From positions 1-36,854 of the forward strand of contig LSKJ01000328.1 of assembly GCA_001557035.1 (NCBI GenBank): DNA of 36,854 bases, given 5' to 3'. The DNA comes from Rhodospirillaceae bacterium CCH5-H10. Its GTDB lineage: Bacteria > Pseudomonadota > Alphaproteobacteria > Reyranellales > Reyranellaceae. How positions within the stretch are numbered: the first letter of the stretch is position 1; every line of letters starts with the position of its first letter. The notes beneath the pieces were generated by a model. That model saw nothing but the letters and a program-made list of their open reading frames with translations, ran no database searches and was not told the origin of the DNA. Of this stretch, positions 24,963-34,671 are shown piece after piece. The translations under genes were made by a program, and so were the position numbers.

Positions 24963-27096
24963 GGCCGAGCTCGCCGAAACGGTTCAGCACGTTGAAGGTG
25001 AGCCGCGACACATCGTTGTCGAACTTGTTGTGGGGCAGGCTGCCGCAATAGGTGATCGAGCCCACGGAGAAGACCGCGCCGCCCCTGGGCTTCTCGATAT
25101 AGGTCATGTCGGCGCGGATGAGCTGCTCCAGCGTCTGCCCGGGAATGGTCGTGGTGAAGCCCAGCCGCTCCTCGTGCACGACGACGAAGTTCCTGCGGTC
25201 GTGGCCTTCGGAAGAGGCCAGCACCACGGCGTTGAGGGGACTGCCCAGCCGATGGTCGAGCCGGTCGAGCTCGAAGCCCGCCGCACCGCCACCCGAGAAG
25301 CCGTAGCCGCCGAACAACTCGTCCTTCACGCCCTCGAACACCCATGCATGGGTGTTGTCGCGCGCTGCCGGTGACTGACGGTAGGAATCGCCCACGAAGG
25401 TGCCCTGGCTCGAGAAGCCGATGCCGCACAGGAGATTCGGCGCGCGGTCGGAGCGGCGCCACAGGCCGCCATAGGCGCCGTCGAACGAATGGTAATATTC
25501 GCCGGGCTCGGCGGCCCAGGTGCGGATGCCGCCCTCGGTGCGCCGCACCTCGATGGCGCCCGGCACTTTCGGCGACAACGCCACGCGCCAGTAGAAGCCG
25601 TTGCCGCCGAGATACATCAGGCGGCCACCGGTTTCGGTATAGGCTTGCAGCGCGTCGAGCGTGCCTTCGGTGTGATACTCGGGGTGCGAGCCGGTCAGCA
25701 CGACCTTGTAGGACGAGAGCAGCTCGACGCCTTTCTCGTCGAGGTCGTGGTCGGTGATCACGTCGAAGGCGACGCCCATGCGGTCGAGCCAGCCGGTAAG
25801 ATGCGTATCGGCCGGCAGATGGCGCAGGCCCGAGCCCGCCTCGTCGTTGAAGCTGAGATAGTTCGGCCGCCAGGTGAGCAGGGGCCGCAGCCGCGAGGAA
25901 TAGGCCACGCCCGACCCATCGCGGTGATGGTTGTAGGTCGAGAGGCCGTAGTCGCGATGCTCGTCGGGATTGTGCGGATAGGCCTTCCAGTCGGCGACGC
26001 GCTTGCGGAAGGCATCGTCGTACATGCCGCGCGAGAAGTTGGAATAGACCTGATAGGTGAAGGTCGCGGCGAGGTAGCAGACCTTGGCCTGCGGCTTGCC
26101 GACCTGCGGGCGCACGACGAAGGGGATGACGTCGCGCTGCGTGCCGCAGGTGAGCTGCATCCCGTAGATGCCGCTCCTCATGTCCTTCGGGATCGTGAAG
26201 CTGAAATCGTCGAGCCAGCCGCAATCGTGCAGGTCGTCGTCGTGGAAATGGATCGCCGCGTAGTGATGCGGCGCGCGGCGCCAGTCGCGCTCGGCGCCGG
26301 TCCAGGCCGAGCCCTTCATCGCGCGGGTCGGCAGGTTGACCAGAGTGCCGTGCAGGCCATTGGGCCCGGTGTCCTCGATCTCCATCGAATCCATGCGGCG
26401 CGTGAAATCCCAGGCCGCGAAACCCTGGATGCGCGGCGCCTCGATCTTGCCGTTGAAGCAGCGCTGCGCCGGCCGGTCGGTCGCGGCTTCCGCACCGATC
26501 ATCACCGGCGCCGCAGCCTCCAGCGCCGAGCCGGACGCCTTGCCGGTCGCCTCGCCCTCGTCGTCGGTGCCGAAGGCGCGCGCCAGGGGCTGCTGGCCGA
26601 CACGCAGCGTTCCAGTGTCGGGATCGGCGCTCGCCCAGACGCGATACCAGGTGCGTCCGCGCAGCTTCTTGCCCACCACGACGCGATCCTTGCCGGTCTC
26701 CAGCGCCATGCCGTCGGGCGTCAGGACCAGCGCGAAGCCCGCCCCGGTGGCGGGATCGCGACGTGAGACGACGGTCTGCGGCCCGTCCTCGGGCAGGGTG
26801 GGCCAGATCAGCGCCTCGACCTGCAGCGATGCCGGCAGCCTTGCATCCTTCGCCGTCTCGACCAGGCCGTAGGAGCCGGGCCAGGCATGCTGGACGCGCG
26901 AGGCGAAGCGGCCGTCGAACAGTTCGGACAGGTCCTCAAGCTTGGGCGGCGGTCCACCGGGATTGGGATCGCCGCGCACGATGCGGACCAGCATGGCGTG
27001 ATAGGGATTTGGGCCCGCACTCGAGACCTTGAAGGCGATTTTCTCGCCACTGCGTACCGATATGCGATCCGAGTAGCCAATCAATCCTGCGGTCAC
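24946..27096 (-). CDS. N,N-dimethylformamidase large-subunit homologue
   Basis: 716 residues, nearly full length compared with the ~760-residue large subunit of dimethylformamidase, which splits DMF into dimethylamine and formate. Similarity is visible throughout: GYSDRISVRSGEKI at the start, a laminin-G-like middle, then the catalytic part with GLSTYNHHRDG, LPADTHLTGWLDRMG and VVLTGSHPEYH. By alignment the iron-binding Tyr pair corresponds to Y348 and Y388 and the H-x-E to H471/E473. No small-subunit gene is near. The start is GTG 27096 after GGGAG. It is divergent from a Bug receptor/hydrolase operon, so its true substrate may be another amide. Confidence 0.88.
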   Translation of the reverse strand: MTAGLIGYSDRISVRSGEKIAFKVSSAGPNPYHAMLVRIVRGDPNPGGPPPKLEDLSELFDGRFASRVQHAWPGSYGLVETAKDARLPASLQVEALIWPTLPEDGPQTVVSRRDPATGAGFALVLTPDGMALETGKDRVVVGKKLRGRTWYRVWASADPDTGTLRVGQQPLARAFGTDDEGEATGKASGSALEAAAPVMIGAEAATDRPAQRCFNGKIEAPRIQGFAAWDFTRRMDSMEIEDTGPNGLHGTLVNLPTRAMKGSAWTGAERDWRRAPHHYAAIHFHDDDLHDCGWLDDFSFTIPKDMRSGIYGMQLTCGTQRDVIPFVVRPQVGKPQAKVCYLAATFTYQVYSNFSRGMYDDAFRKRVADWKAYPHNPDEHRDYGLSTYNHHRDGSGVAYSSRLRPLLTWRPNYLSFNDEAGSGLRHLPADTHLTGWLDRMGVAFDVITDHDLDEKGVELLSSYKVVLTGSHPEYHTEGTLDALQAYTETGGRLMYLGGNGFYWRVALSPKVPGAIEVRRTEGGIRTWAAEPGEYYHSFDGAYGGLWRRSDRAPNLLCGIGFSSQGTFVGDSYRQSPAARDNTHAWVFEGVKDELFGGYGFSGGGAAGFELDRLDHRLGSPLNAVVLASSEGHDRRNFVVVHEERLGFTTTIPGQTLEQLIRADMTYIEKPRGGAVFSVGSITYCGSLPHNKFDNDVSRLTFNVLNRFGELGLKWPF

Positions 27097-27115
27097 ATTT
27101 ATCTCCCAATTGCCG

Positions 27116-27130
27116 GGCGATATAGTCGCC
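27116..27130. promoter_or_regulatory. Inverted repeat in the divergent amidase/Bug gap
   Basis: GGCGA at 27116-27120 and TCGCC at 27126-27130 flank TATAG. It lies in the 54-base gap between the divergent starts at 27096 and 27151, so both promoters must overlap it or reach into the genes. It could be an operator; the stem is short. Confidence 0.3.
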
Positions 27131-27150
27131 TGAAATCAGGGAGCTTTGCC

Positions 27151-28158
27151 ATGACCAAGATAAACAAGACGATCGGACGCCGTACTCTCATCGCGGGTGC
27201 CGCCCTTGCGCCGCTTGCTGCTCCAATGCTGGCGCGCCACGGCTGGGCGCAGTCCACCTATCCCAACAAGCAGGTCCGCGTGGTCGTGCCCTTCGCGCCG
27301 GGCGGAACGACCGACCTTCTGGGCCGCATCGCCTCGGCGCATCTCCAGGAAGTCTGGGGCCAGACCTTCGTGGTCGACAACAAGAGCGGCGCCGGCGGCA
27401 ACGTCGGGGCCGAGATCGTCGCCAAGTCCCCGGCCGACGGCTACACGCTGCTGCTCGGCACCGTCGGCACGGCCGTCACCAACCAGTTCCTCTACAAGAA
27501 CATGCCCTACGACAGCGTGAAGAGCTTCGCGCCGGTGGCGCTGTTCGGCGAGGTCGCGAACGTGCTCGCGGTGCATCCCGACATGCCGGTCAAGACCGCC
27601 AAGGAGTATGTCGAGTATTGCAAGAAGCAGGGCCCCAACAAGGTGAGCTTCGGCTCTCCGGCGATCGGCGGCACCGGCCACCTGGCGATGGAGTATTTCC
27701 AGTCGCTCGCGGGCTTCAAGGTCGAGCATGTCGTCTATCGCGGCAGCTCGCTGGTGCTGAAGGACCTGCTGGCCGGGCACATTCCCAGCACGATGGACAA
27801 CCTGCCGCCCTACCTGCCGCACATCCAGTCCGGAACGCTCCGGGCGCTGGGCGTGAGCTCGGGCAAGCGCTGGTTCGCGCTGCCGGACACGCCGACCATC
27901 GCCGAGCAGGGCTTCGCGGGCTTCGACGCCGCGCCCTGGTGGTACGTGGCCGCGCCGGCCGGCACGCCGCCGGAGATCGTGAAGAAGCTCTCGGACGAAC
28001 TGGTGAAGGCGTCCAAGCAGCCGGACGTGATCAAGAAGATCCGCGACGCCGGCGCCGCCGAACTGGGTGGATCGTCGGAAGACCTCGCCAAGCACATGAC
28101 CGCCGAGTACGCGAAGTGGAAGAAGGTCGTCGAGGCCGCGAAGCTGGAGCCGCAATGA
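27151..28158 (+). CDS. Bug/TctC-family receptor linked to the amidase-like and PTE-like genes
   Basis: 335-residue periplasmic carboxylate receptor. The leader KTIGRRTLIAGAALAPLAAP has a Tat-like RR. Family marks: YPNKQVRVVVPFAPGG, TDLLGRI with the conserved Asp, VDNKSGAGG, SPADGYT and VYRGSSLVLKDLLAGHIP. CAGGGAG lies before the ATG. It overlaps the downstream phosphotriesterase-like gene by 4 bases (ATGA) and is divergent from the dimethylformamidase-like gene. This context suggests it captures the substrate, or an acid product, handled by those enzymes. Confidence 0.92.
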   Translation: MTKINKTIGRRTLIAGAALAPLAAPMLARHGWAQSTYPNKQVRVVVPFAPGGTTDLLGRIASAHLQEVWGQTFVVDNKSGAGGNVGAEIVAKSPADGYTLLLGTVGTAVTNQFLYKNMPYDSVKSFAPVALFGEVANVLAVHPDMPVKTAKEYVEYCKKQGPNKVSFGSPAIGGTGHLAMEYFQSLAGFKVEHVVYRGSSLVLKDLLAGHIPSTMDNLPPYLPHIQSGTLRALGVSSGKRWFALPDTPTIAEQGFAGFDAAPWWYVAAPAGTPPEIVKKLSDELVKASKQPDVIKKIRDAGAAELGGSSEDLAKHMTAEYAKWKKVVEAAKLEPQ

Positions 28159-29198
28159 GCCGTCCCGACCTGAAGGGAAAGATCCAGACCGTTCTCGGGC
28201 CGATCGAGCCCGGGAAGCTGGGCCGCACGCTGATGCACGAACACGTGCTCTGCGACATCCGCCCGCCCGGCACGCGCTCCGACAACGATCTCGGTCCCGA
28301 GATCACGCTGGAGAATACCTGGCAGATCAACTACGGCCGCGGCATCAAGCGGGCCGGCCGCAAGTACATGCTCGACCTCGAGGACATCGCCACCCGCGAG
28401 GTGGCGATGATGAAGCACGAGGGCGGCGACGCCATCGTCGAACTGTCGTGCGGCGGCCTCTCGCCCGATCCGAACGGCTTGCGCCGCATCGCGGCCGGCA
28501 CGGGCGTTCATCTCGTGATGGGCTGCGGCTACTACGTGAACGACTACCAGGATCCGAAGAACCACGATCGCTCGGTCGAGGACTTCGCCGCCGAGATGAT
28601 CGGCCAGATCCACGACGGCGCCTGGGGCACCGACGTCTGCGCCGGCATGATCGGCGAGATCGGCTGTCAGTCGCCGTGGACCGACACCGAGAAGCGCGTG
28701 ATGCGGGGCGCGTTCATCGCCGCGACTGAGACCGGCGCCGCGATCAACGTCCATCCCGGCCGCGATCCCGACCAGCCGCAGGAGATCGCGGATTTCGCGA
28801 AGGAAGCAGGGTTCCCGACTGAGCGCATCGTCATCAGCCACATCGACCGCACCATCTTCGACGAGCCGCGCCTGCTGAAGCTGGCCGACTCGGGGATCAC
28901 GGTGGAGTTCGACCTGTTCGGACAGGAGTCGAGCTATTACGGCTTGTCGGACATCGACATGCCCAACGACGCGACGCGGCTCAAGCTGATCCGGGCGCTC
29001 ATTTCTGCGGGCCATCTCGAGCGCGTCGTGATCAGCCACGACATCTGCTACCGCACCCGCCTCGCCAGCTTCGGCGGCCACGGCTACGGCCATATCTTCC
29101 GCAACGTCGTGCCGATGATGAAGAAGCGCGGCTACAGCGAGGCCGAGATCGACGCGATCCTGGTTGGAAATCCGCGGCGGCTGCTGACGTTCGTGTGA
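28155..29198 (+). CDS. Phosphotriesterase-family metal-dependent hydrolase
   Basis: 347-residue amidohydrolase-superfamily enzyme with a binuclear metal site. The ligands are all visible: H28 and H30 (LMHEHVLCD), E168 in GEIG at the bridging position where classical phosphotriesterase has a carbamylated Lys, H200 (NVHPGRD), H229 (VISHID) and D296 (ISHDICYR). The Glu variant is typical of the homology-protein/lactonase group, so lactone or ester cleavage is more likely than organophosphate cleavage. No signal peptide. Coupled to the Bug receptor by a 4-base overlap. It is followed by the third palindromic element. Confidence 0.92.
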   Translation: MSRPDLKGKIQTVLGPIEPGKLGRTLMHEHVLCDIRPPGTRSDNDLGPEITLENTWQINYGRGIKRAGRKYMLDLEDIATREVAMMKHEGGDAIVELSCGGLSPDPNGLRRIAAGTGVHLVMGCGYYVNDYQDPKNHDRSVEDFAAEMIGQIHDGAWGTDVCAGMIGEIGCQSPWTDTEKRVMRGAFIAATETGAAINVHPGRDPDQPQEIADFAKEAGFPTERIVISHIDRTIFDEPRLLKLADSGITVEFDLFGQESSYYGLSDIDMPNDATRLKLIRALISAGHLERVVISHDICYRTRLASFGGHGYGHIFRNVVPMMKKRGYSEAEIDAILVGNPRRLLTFV

Positions 29199-29210
29199 GG
29201 AGAGAAAGCG

Positions 29211-29309
29211 AAGGGTCCCTCACTTCGTTCGGGATGACAATTTTGTTGAGATCGGCGCAGTGCGCTGATGCAAGAAAAGGTGTCATCCCGAACGAAGTGA
29301 GGGACCTTT
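29211..29309. repeat. 99 bp element with 29 bp inverted arms (copy C)
   Basis: Left arm 29211-29239 and right arm 29281-29309 are reverse complements with one mismatch. The arms read TCACTTCGTTCGGG, several changes from copies A and B, each matched in the opposite arm. The 41-base centre is unlike theirs. It lies between the convergent PTE-like and thpR genes. A T-run follows the right arm. Confidence 0.88.
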
Positions 29310-29320
29310 TTCTTTTATGA

Positions 29321-29866
29321 TCAGAACGTCAGCAGATACTCCGCCTGGGCCGTGTAGATCGGCCCACCTCTCCCTGTGCGGCTCGAATAGAGCGTGAAGT
29401 GCTCGGCCACCCACGGTTCCAGACGAAACGTGCCGTGGCTCGCCATGAACTGCGCGATGTGATGGCCGGTCTCGGCGCCGACCGGAAAGCGCGCCAGCGT
29501 CACGTGCGGGCGGTACTTGCGGCGCTCGACCTCGATGCCGCAATTGCGGGCGACTGCCGTCACCTTCTGCTGCAGCCAGTCGAGTCGCTCGCTGCGTTCG
29601 ATCAACGCGACCAGAGCCCGAGGTTGTTTGCCGCTGCTGAACTGCTCGACGCCGGCGACGGTCACGGAGAAGGGCGGCCCGGCGATGTCGGCCAGCTCCT
29701 CCTCGAAATCGCGCATCGTTCCGCCCTGGACCTCGCCCGCGAAGCAGAGGGTGACGTGCAGGTTCTCCTGCGGCACCCAGCGCGCATCGGGCACGCCCGA
29801 CTGAAGCACCGCCAGCGCGTCGGCGATCTCGTCAGGGACGGGCAGGGCGACGAACAGACGCGGCAT
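29321..29866 (-). CDS. thpR: RNA 2',3'-cyclic phosphodiesterase (2'-5' RNA ligase family)
   Basis: 181 residues with the two H-x-T-x motifs of 2H phosphoesterases: H37-V-T39 in LHVTLCF and H121-V-T123 in RPHVTLARF. The N-terminus MPRLFVALPVPDEI is standard for ThpR. The enzyme opens 2',3'-cyclic phosphates on RNA and was first found as a 2'-5' tRNA-half ligase. Its start overlaps the 3' end of the upstream tesA-like gene by 35 bases, so the two are likely co-transcribed. It converges on copy C of the palindromic element. Confidence 0.93.
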   Translation of the reverse strand: MPRLFVALPVPDEIADALAVLQSGVPDARWVPQENLHVTLCFAGEVQGGTMRDFEEELADIAGPPFSVTVAGVEQFSSGKQPRALVALIERSERLDWLQQKVTAVARNCGIEVERRKYRPHVTLARFPVGAETGHHIAQFMASHGTFRLEPWVAEHFTLYSSRTGRGGPIYTAQAEYLLTF

Positions 29867-30536
29867 CGTCGAGATTCTTCGTCACGAAGGGCAGGATGCG
29901 CTCGACGATGACGTCGACTCCCTTGGCGTTGGGATGGATCCCGTCGGGCTGATTGAGCGCGGGGTCCTGGGCCACACCGTCGAGGAAGAAGGGATAGAGC
30001 GGCACGCCGTGCTTGTCGGCGAGCTTCTTGAAGAGGCCGTCGAACTGCTTGACGTATTCCGGGCCGAAATTGCGCGGCGCCAGCATGCCGACCAGCCAGA
30101 CCGTGGCGCCGGCCTGCTTCAGCTTTCCGATGATGGCGTCGAGATTGCGCTCGGTGCTGGCCGGATCGAGGGCGCGCAGCATGTCGTTGCCGCCCAATTC
30201 GACCATCACGATGTCGGGCTTGTCGGCCATCATCCAGTCGATCCGCTCCAGCCCGCCGGCCGTGGTGTCGCCCGAGACGCCATGATTGATGACGGTGACG
30301 TTGCGGCCCTTGTCCTTCAATGCCGCCTGCAGCCGGGTCGGAAAGGCCTGCGCCGGGGCGAGGCCGTAGCCGGCGGCGAGGCTGTCGCCGAGGATGGCGA
30401 GCTTCACCGGCTCGGTTTGTGCATGCACCGTTGCCGCACCCGTCGCGACCGCAAGGCACAGGACGAGCGCCAGAAATGCCGCGATCCGTGAATTGACCGC
30501 TGCCGTAAAACCACCATATCGAGTTTGCAGTTTCAT
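29832..30536 (-). CDS. tesA: Periplasmic SGNH arylesterase/thioesterase I (TesA type)
   Basis: 234 residues. A hydrophobic leader (about 17-40, ending ATVHAQ) sends it to the periplasm. SGNH blocks: GDSLAAGYG with S52, block II HGVSGDTT with G89 region, GGNDML with N117 and DGIHPN with D198 and H201. These enzymes hydrolyse short esters and thioesters and have lysophospholipase activity. It is divergent from ybbA-ybbP with only 22 bases between start codons, the classic tesA/ybbA/ybbP arrangement. The first ATG (30536) is used; no better start is seen. Confidence 0.93.
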   Translation of the reverse strand: MKLQTRYGGFTAAVNSRIAAFLALVLCLAVATGAATVHAQTEPVKLAILGDSLAAGYGLAPAQAFPTRLQAALKDKGRNVTVINHGVSGDTTAGGLERIDWMMADKPDIVMVELGGNDMLRALDPASTERNLDAIIGKLKQAGATVWLVGMLAPRNFGPEYVKQFDGLFKKLADKHGVPLYPFFLDGVAQDPALNQPDGIHPNAKGVDVIVERILPFVTKNLDDAASVRRPARP

Positions 30537-30558
30537 AAGACCTGTCCCAGGAGCCCGC

Positions 30559-31266
<708 letters not shown>

Positions 31267-31276
31267 CAGCCGGATC

Positions 31277-33754
31277 ATGAGCCTCGCCTTCCGCCTTTTC
31301 ATCGCCTGCCTGGCGCTGGGCGTCGGGGCGATCGCTGCCATTCTCTCGTTCAGCCGTGCCGTCGAAGAGGGACTGCGCGCCGATGCACGCGAGATCCTGG
31401 GCGGCGATGTCGCGATCTCGCTGCTCTATCGCGAGGCCACGCCCGAGCAGATGGATTTCATGCGCGAGCAGGGCCAGATGGTGCGCTGGCTCGACAGCCG
31501 CGCGATGGCGCGCCCGACCAAGGCCGATGGCCGGCCGACGCTGGTCCAGCTCAAGGCGGTCGAGCCCGCCTATCCGCTCTACGGCAAGGTCGAGCTGGCC
31601 GACGGCGGCACACTCGCCAATGCGATGGGCAAGCGAGACGGCATCTGGGGCGCCGCCGTCGAGGAATCGGCGCTGCGCCGCATGAACATGGCGCCGGGCG
31701 ACATGCTGCGCGTCGGCGACGTCGCGGTCGAGGTGCGCGGCATCATCGCCCGCGAACCCGACCGTGGCCTGAATGCCTTTGCGAGCCTCGGCCCGCGGCT
31801 GATGATCCCGCTGGACGCCGCCGTCGAATCGGGACTGGTGCAGCCGGGCAGCCTGCTCACCTGGGAATATCGCCTGCGCCTGCCGCCGGGCCGCTCCGAC
31901 CGCGCCGTCATCGACGCGCTGAAGGCACGCTTTCCCGATGCCGGCTGGCGGGTGAGGGGCCTGGCCGATGCCGGCGGGGGCATCCGCTTCTGGCTCGATC
32001 GCCTGACGCAGTTCATCGGCCTGATCGGCCTCGCCTCGCTGCTGGTCGGCGGCGTGGGCGTGGGCAATGCGGTCTCGAGCTTCCTCGCGGCCCGACTGCG
32101 GACCATCGCCACGCTCAAATGCATGGGCGCGCCGGAGCGGCTGGTCTTCGCCACCTATTTCATCCAGCTCGCCGCGCTGACGGCGCTGGGCGTGGGCATC
32201 GGGCTGGCGATCGGCGCGGCGCTGCCGTTCGTCGCCCAGTCGATGATCGCCGACGTCCTTCCGGTGCGCGCGCGCGTGGCGCTCTATGCCGGACCGCTCG
32301 CGACGGCCGCGGGCTTCGGCCTGCTGGTCTCGCTGCTGTTCGCGCTGGTGCCGCTGATGCGGGCCCGCAGCGTGTCGGCCGCGACGCTGATGCGCGGCGC
32401 CGTCGTGCAGCAGGGTGGGCGCCTGGCCTGGCGCGACGCGCTGGTGATCGCCGCCGCGGCCATGGCGCTCGCGGCCTTCACCATCTTCACCGCCGACAGC
32501 CGCCGCATCGCCGCCTATTTCGTGCTGGGCTCGGTCGGCGCCTTCATCGCCTTCCCGCTGCTGGCAAGGCTGCTGATGCTGGGTGCCGAGAAGATCGGCA
32601 AGCCCAGGTTCGCGGCGCTCCGTCTGGCGCTCGCCAACCTGCACCGGCCCGGTGCGCCGACGCCGATCGTCATGCTCTCGCTGGGGCTCGGTCTCACCGT
32701 GCTGGTGGCCACGGCCCTGATCGAGGGCAATCTGCGCGCGCAGCTCACGCAACGCATCCCGGGCGATGCCCCGGCCTTCTTCTTCGTCGACATCCAGTCG
32801 AGCCAGATGCCCGCATTCGAAAAGGCCCTCGCTGCCATTCCCGGTGCCGGACCGCTCGACAAGGTGCCGTCGCTGCGCGGACGGATCGTCAAGATCGGCG
32901 GCAAGCCGATCGGCGAGGTGGTGGTGCCGTCCGATGCGCGCTGGGCCGTGGAGGGAGATCGCGGCGTGACCTATTCCGCGACGCCGCCGGAAGGGTCGCG
33001 GATCGTGGAGGGCGAGTGGTGGCCGCCCGACTATCGCGGGCCGCAGCTCATTTCCTTCGACGAGAATCTGGCGAAGCAGTTCGGACTGGGACTTGGCGAC
33101 ACGATCACGGTGAACATCCTCGGCCGCGACATCGAGGCCAAGATCGCCTCGCTGCGGCGCATCGTCTGGACGACGCTGTCCATCAACTTCGTGTTCGTCT
33201 ATTCGCCGGGCACGCTCGACAAGGCGCCCCACACCTTCCTCGCCACGGTGAAGTCGACCCCCGAGGCCGAGGACGCGATCTTCAAGGCGGTCACCGACCA
33301 GTTTCCCAACGTCACCGTGGTCCGCATCCGCGACGCCATCGAGACCGCGGCCGGGGTTCTGGGCAACATCGGCCTGGCCAGCCGCGTCATCGGTTTCCTC
33401 AGCATCCTGGCGGGCGTGCTCGTGCTGGCGGGGGCGATGCTGGCCACCCAGCGCCGGCGCGTCCATGAGGCCGTGGTCATGAAGGTCCTGGGCGCGACGC
33501 GGGCGCGGATCGCCGGCACCTTCGCCTGGGAGTTCGCCTTCCTCGGCCTGGCGACTGCCGTCGCCGCCCTCGGCGTCGGCACGCTGGCGGCCTATCTGGT
33601 CGTCCGCCGCCTGATGAACCTCGAATGGACCTTCCTGCCGACGGTGGCGGTGGCGGTTGCCGTGGGGGCCATGGCGCTCACCCTGGCATTCGGTCTCATC
33701 GGAACTTTGGCGGCATTGAGGCAGAGGCCGCTTGCCTTGTTGCGCAACGAATGA
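31277..33754 (+). CDS. ybbP: FtsX-like ABC permease (YbbP type)
   Basis: 825-residue inner-membrane protein. Order: one N-terminal membrane helix (about 5-26), a first periplasmic domain (about 30-245), three FtsX helices (about 250-365) and two to four central helices (about 385-440). A helix near 470, a second periplasmic domain (about 490-690) and a last three-helix FtsX unit (about 700-820) complete it. This duplicated layout matches YbbP. It follows ybbA by 10 bases and ends with LRQRPLALLRNE, a usual family ending. Function is inferred from the family: coupling ATP use to work on a periplasmic partner, perhaps TesA. Confidence 0.93.
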   Translation: MSLAFRLFIACLALGVGAIAAILSFSRAVEEGLRADAREILGGDVAISLLYREATPEQMDFMREQGQMVRWLDSRAMARPTKADGRPTLVQLKAVEPAYPLYGKVELADGGTLANAMGKRDGIWGAAVEESALRRMNMAPGDMLRVGDVAVEVRGIIAREPDRGLNAFASLGPRLMIPLDAAVESGLVQPGSLLTWEYRLRLPPGRSDRAVIDALKARFPDAGWRVRGLADAGGGIRFWLDRLTQFIGLIGLASLLVGGVGVGNAVSSFLAARLRTIATLKCMGAPERLVFATYFIQLAALTALGVGIGLAIGAALPFVAQSMIADVLPVRARVALYAGPLATAAGFGLLVSLLFALVPLMRARSVSAATLMRGAVVQQGGRLAWRDALVIAAAAMALAAFTIFTADSRRIAAYFVLGSVGAFIAFPLLARLLMLGAEKIGKPRFAALRLALANLHRPGAPTPIVMLSLGLGLTVLVATALIEGNLRAQLTQRIPGDAPAFFFVDIQSSQMPAFEKALAAIPGAGPLDKVPSLRGRIVKIGGKPIGEVVVPSDARWAVEGDRGVTYSATPPEGSRIVEGEWWPPDYRGPQLISFDENLAKQFGLGLGDTITVNILGRDIEAKIASLRRIVWTTLSINFVFVYSPGTLDKAPHTFLATVKSTPEAEDAIFKAVTDQFPNVTVVRIRDAIETAAGVLGNIGLASRVIGFLSILAGVLVLAGAMLATQRRRVHEAVVMKVLGATRARIAGTFAWEFAFLGLATAVAALGVGTLAAYLVVRRLMNLEWTFLPTVAVAVAVGAMALTLAFGLIGTLAALRQRPLALLRNE

Positions 33755-33803
33755 GTTAATCGTTTCCCGGAACGGGTCCAAATTGGAATCCCGTCAGGGC
33801 GTG

Positions 33804-33831
33804 TTGGCTATTGATTCAGTCGCGCTGTAAC
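33804..33831 (+). promoter_or_regulatory. Possible promoter for the BI-1 gene
   Basis: TTGGCT at 33804-33809 and TGTAAC at 33826-33831, 16 bases apart, lie about 60 bases before the BI-1 start in a 138-base gap. The match is modest and based on pattern only. Confidence 0.3.
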
Positions 33832-33892
33832 CCCAAATTATCGGGCGAAGGGGCTCGGCAAAACGAGGCCCCCTTGGAGGCTTGAAAACCAA

Positions 33893-34642
33893 ATGGCAAA
33901 TCCGAACTTCGGCACCTTCAACCGCGCCGGCACCGTCGCCGACCAGGCGTCGTTTGATGTCGGTCTCCGCGCCCACATGGTGCGGGTGTACAACTACATG
34001 GCTTCGGGGCTCGCACTGTCGGGCATCGTGGCCTTCGGTCTGTTCAGCTCGCCGGAACTCGCCAGCCTGTTCTTCCAGGTGCAGTCGGGTCGCGTCGTCG
34101 GCCTGAACATGCTGGGCTGGATCGCGATCTTCGCGCCGCTCGGCCTGCTGCTGCTCGTCTCGTTCCGCGCCGCTCAGATGAGCACCGCTGCGGTACAGGC
34201 GGTCTACTGGACGGTCACGGCCCTGATGGGCGTCAGCCTGTCGCTCGTGCTGTTCCGCTACACGGGTGCCAGCGTCGCGCGCACCTTCTTCGTGACGGCC
34301 GCCGCTTTCGGCGCGCTGAGCCTCTACGGCTACACGACGAAGCGTGACCTGACGGCCATGGGCAAGTTCCTGTTCATGGGCGTGATCGGCCTCATCCTGG
34401 CCGGTATCGTCAACATGATCTGGCCGTCCGGCACGATGAGCTTCATCATCTCGGCCGCCGGCGTGCTGATCTTCTCGGGCCTGATCGCCTACGACACGCA
34501 GAAGATCAAGGAACAGTATTCCGAGGCCTGGGGCACGGACATGATCGAGAAGGTCGCCGTGTTCGGCGCGCTCAGCCTCTACCTGGACTTCGTGAACCTG
34601 TTCCAGTTCCTGATGAGCTTCATGGGTCAGTCGCGCGATTAG
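33893..34642 (+). CDS. Bax inhibitor-1/YccA-family membrane protein
   Basis: 249 residues with seven membrane segments. After a polar N-terminus (to about 25) come the first helix (VYNYMASGLALSGIVAFGLF) and pairs of helices to the end. Family marks are NYMASGL, LYGYTTKRDL and the C-terminal SGLIAYDTQKIKE, with Asp in AYDTQ thought to act in pH-sensitive calcium leak in BI-1 homologues. The C-terminus is ALSLYLDFVNLFQFLM. TTGGAGG precedes the ATG at 13 bases. It stands alone, with a strong terminator behind it. Confidence 0.94.
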   Translation: MANPNFGTFNRAGTVADQASFDVGLRAHMVRVYNYMASGLALSGIVAFGLFSSPELASLFFQVQSGRVVGLNMLGWIAIFAPLGLLLLVSFRAAQMSTAAVQAVYWTVTALMGVSLSLVLFRYTGASVARTFFVTAAAFGALSLYGYTTKRDLTAMGKFLFMGVIGLILAGIVNMIWPSGTMSFIISAAGVLIFSGLIAYDTQKIKEQYSEAWGTDMIEKVAVFGALSLYLDFVNLFQFLMSFMGQSRD

Positions 34643-34671
34643 CCTGACCCACCGAGACAGTCCAAAAAAGG

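Noticed and set aside
21406..29309. Insertion sequence with transposase
   Set aside because: The inverted arms look transposon-like, but no transposase frame lies inside or near any copy and I could not confirm target-site duplications.
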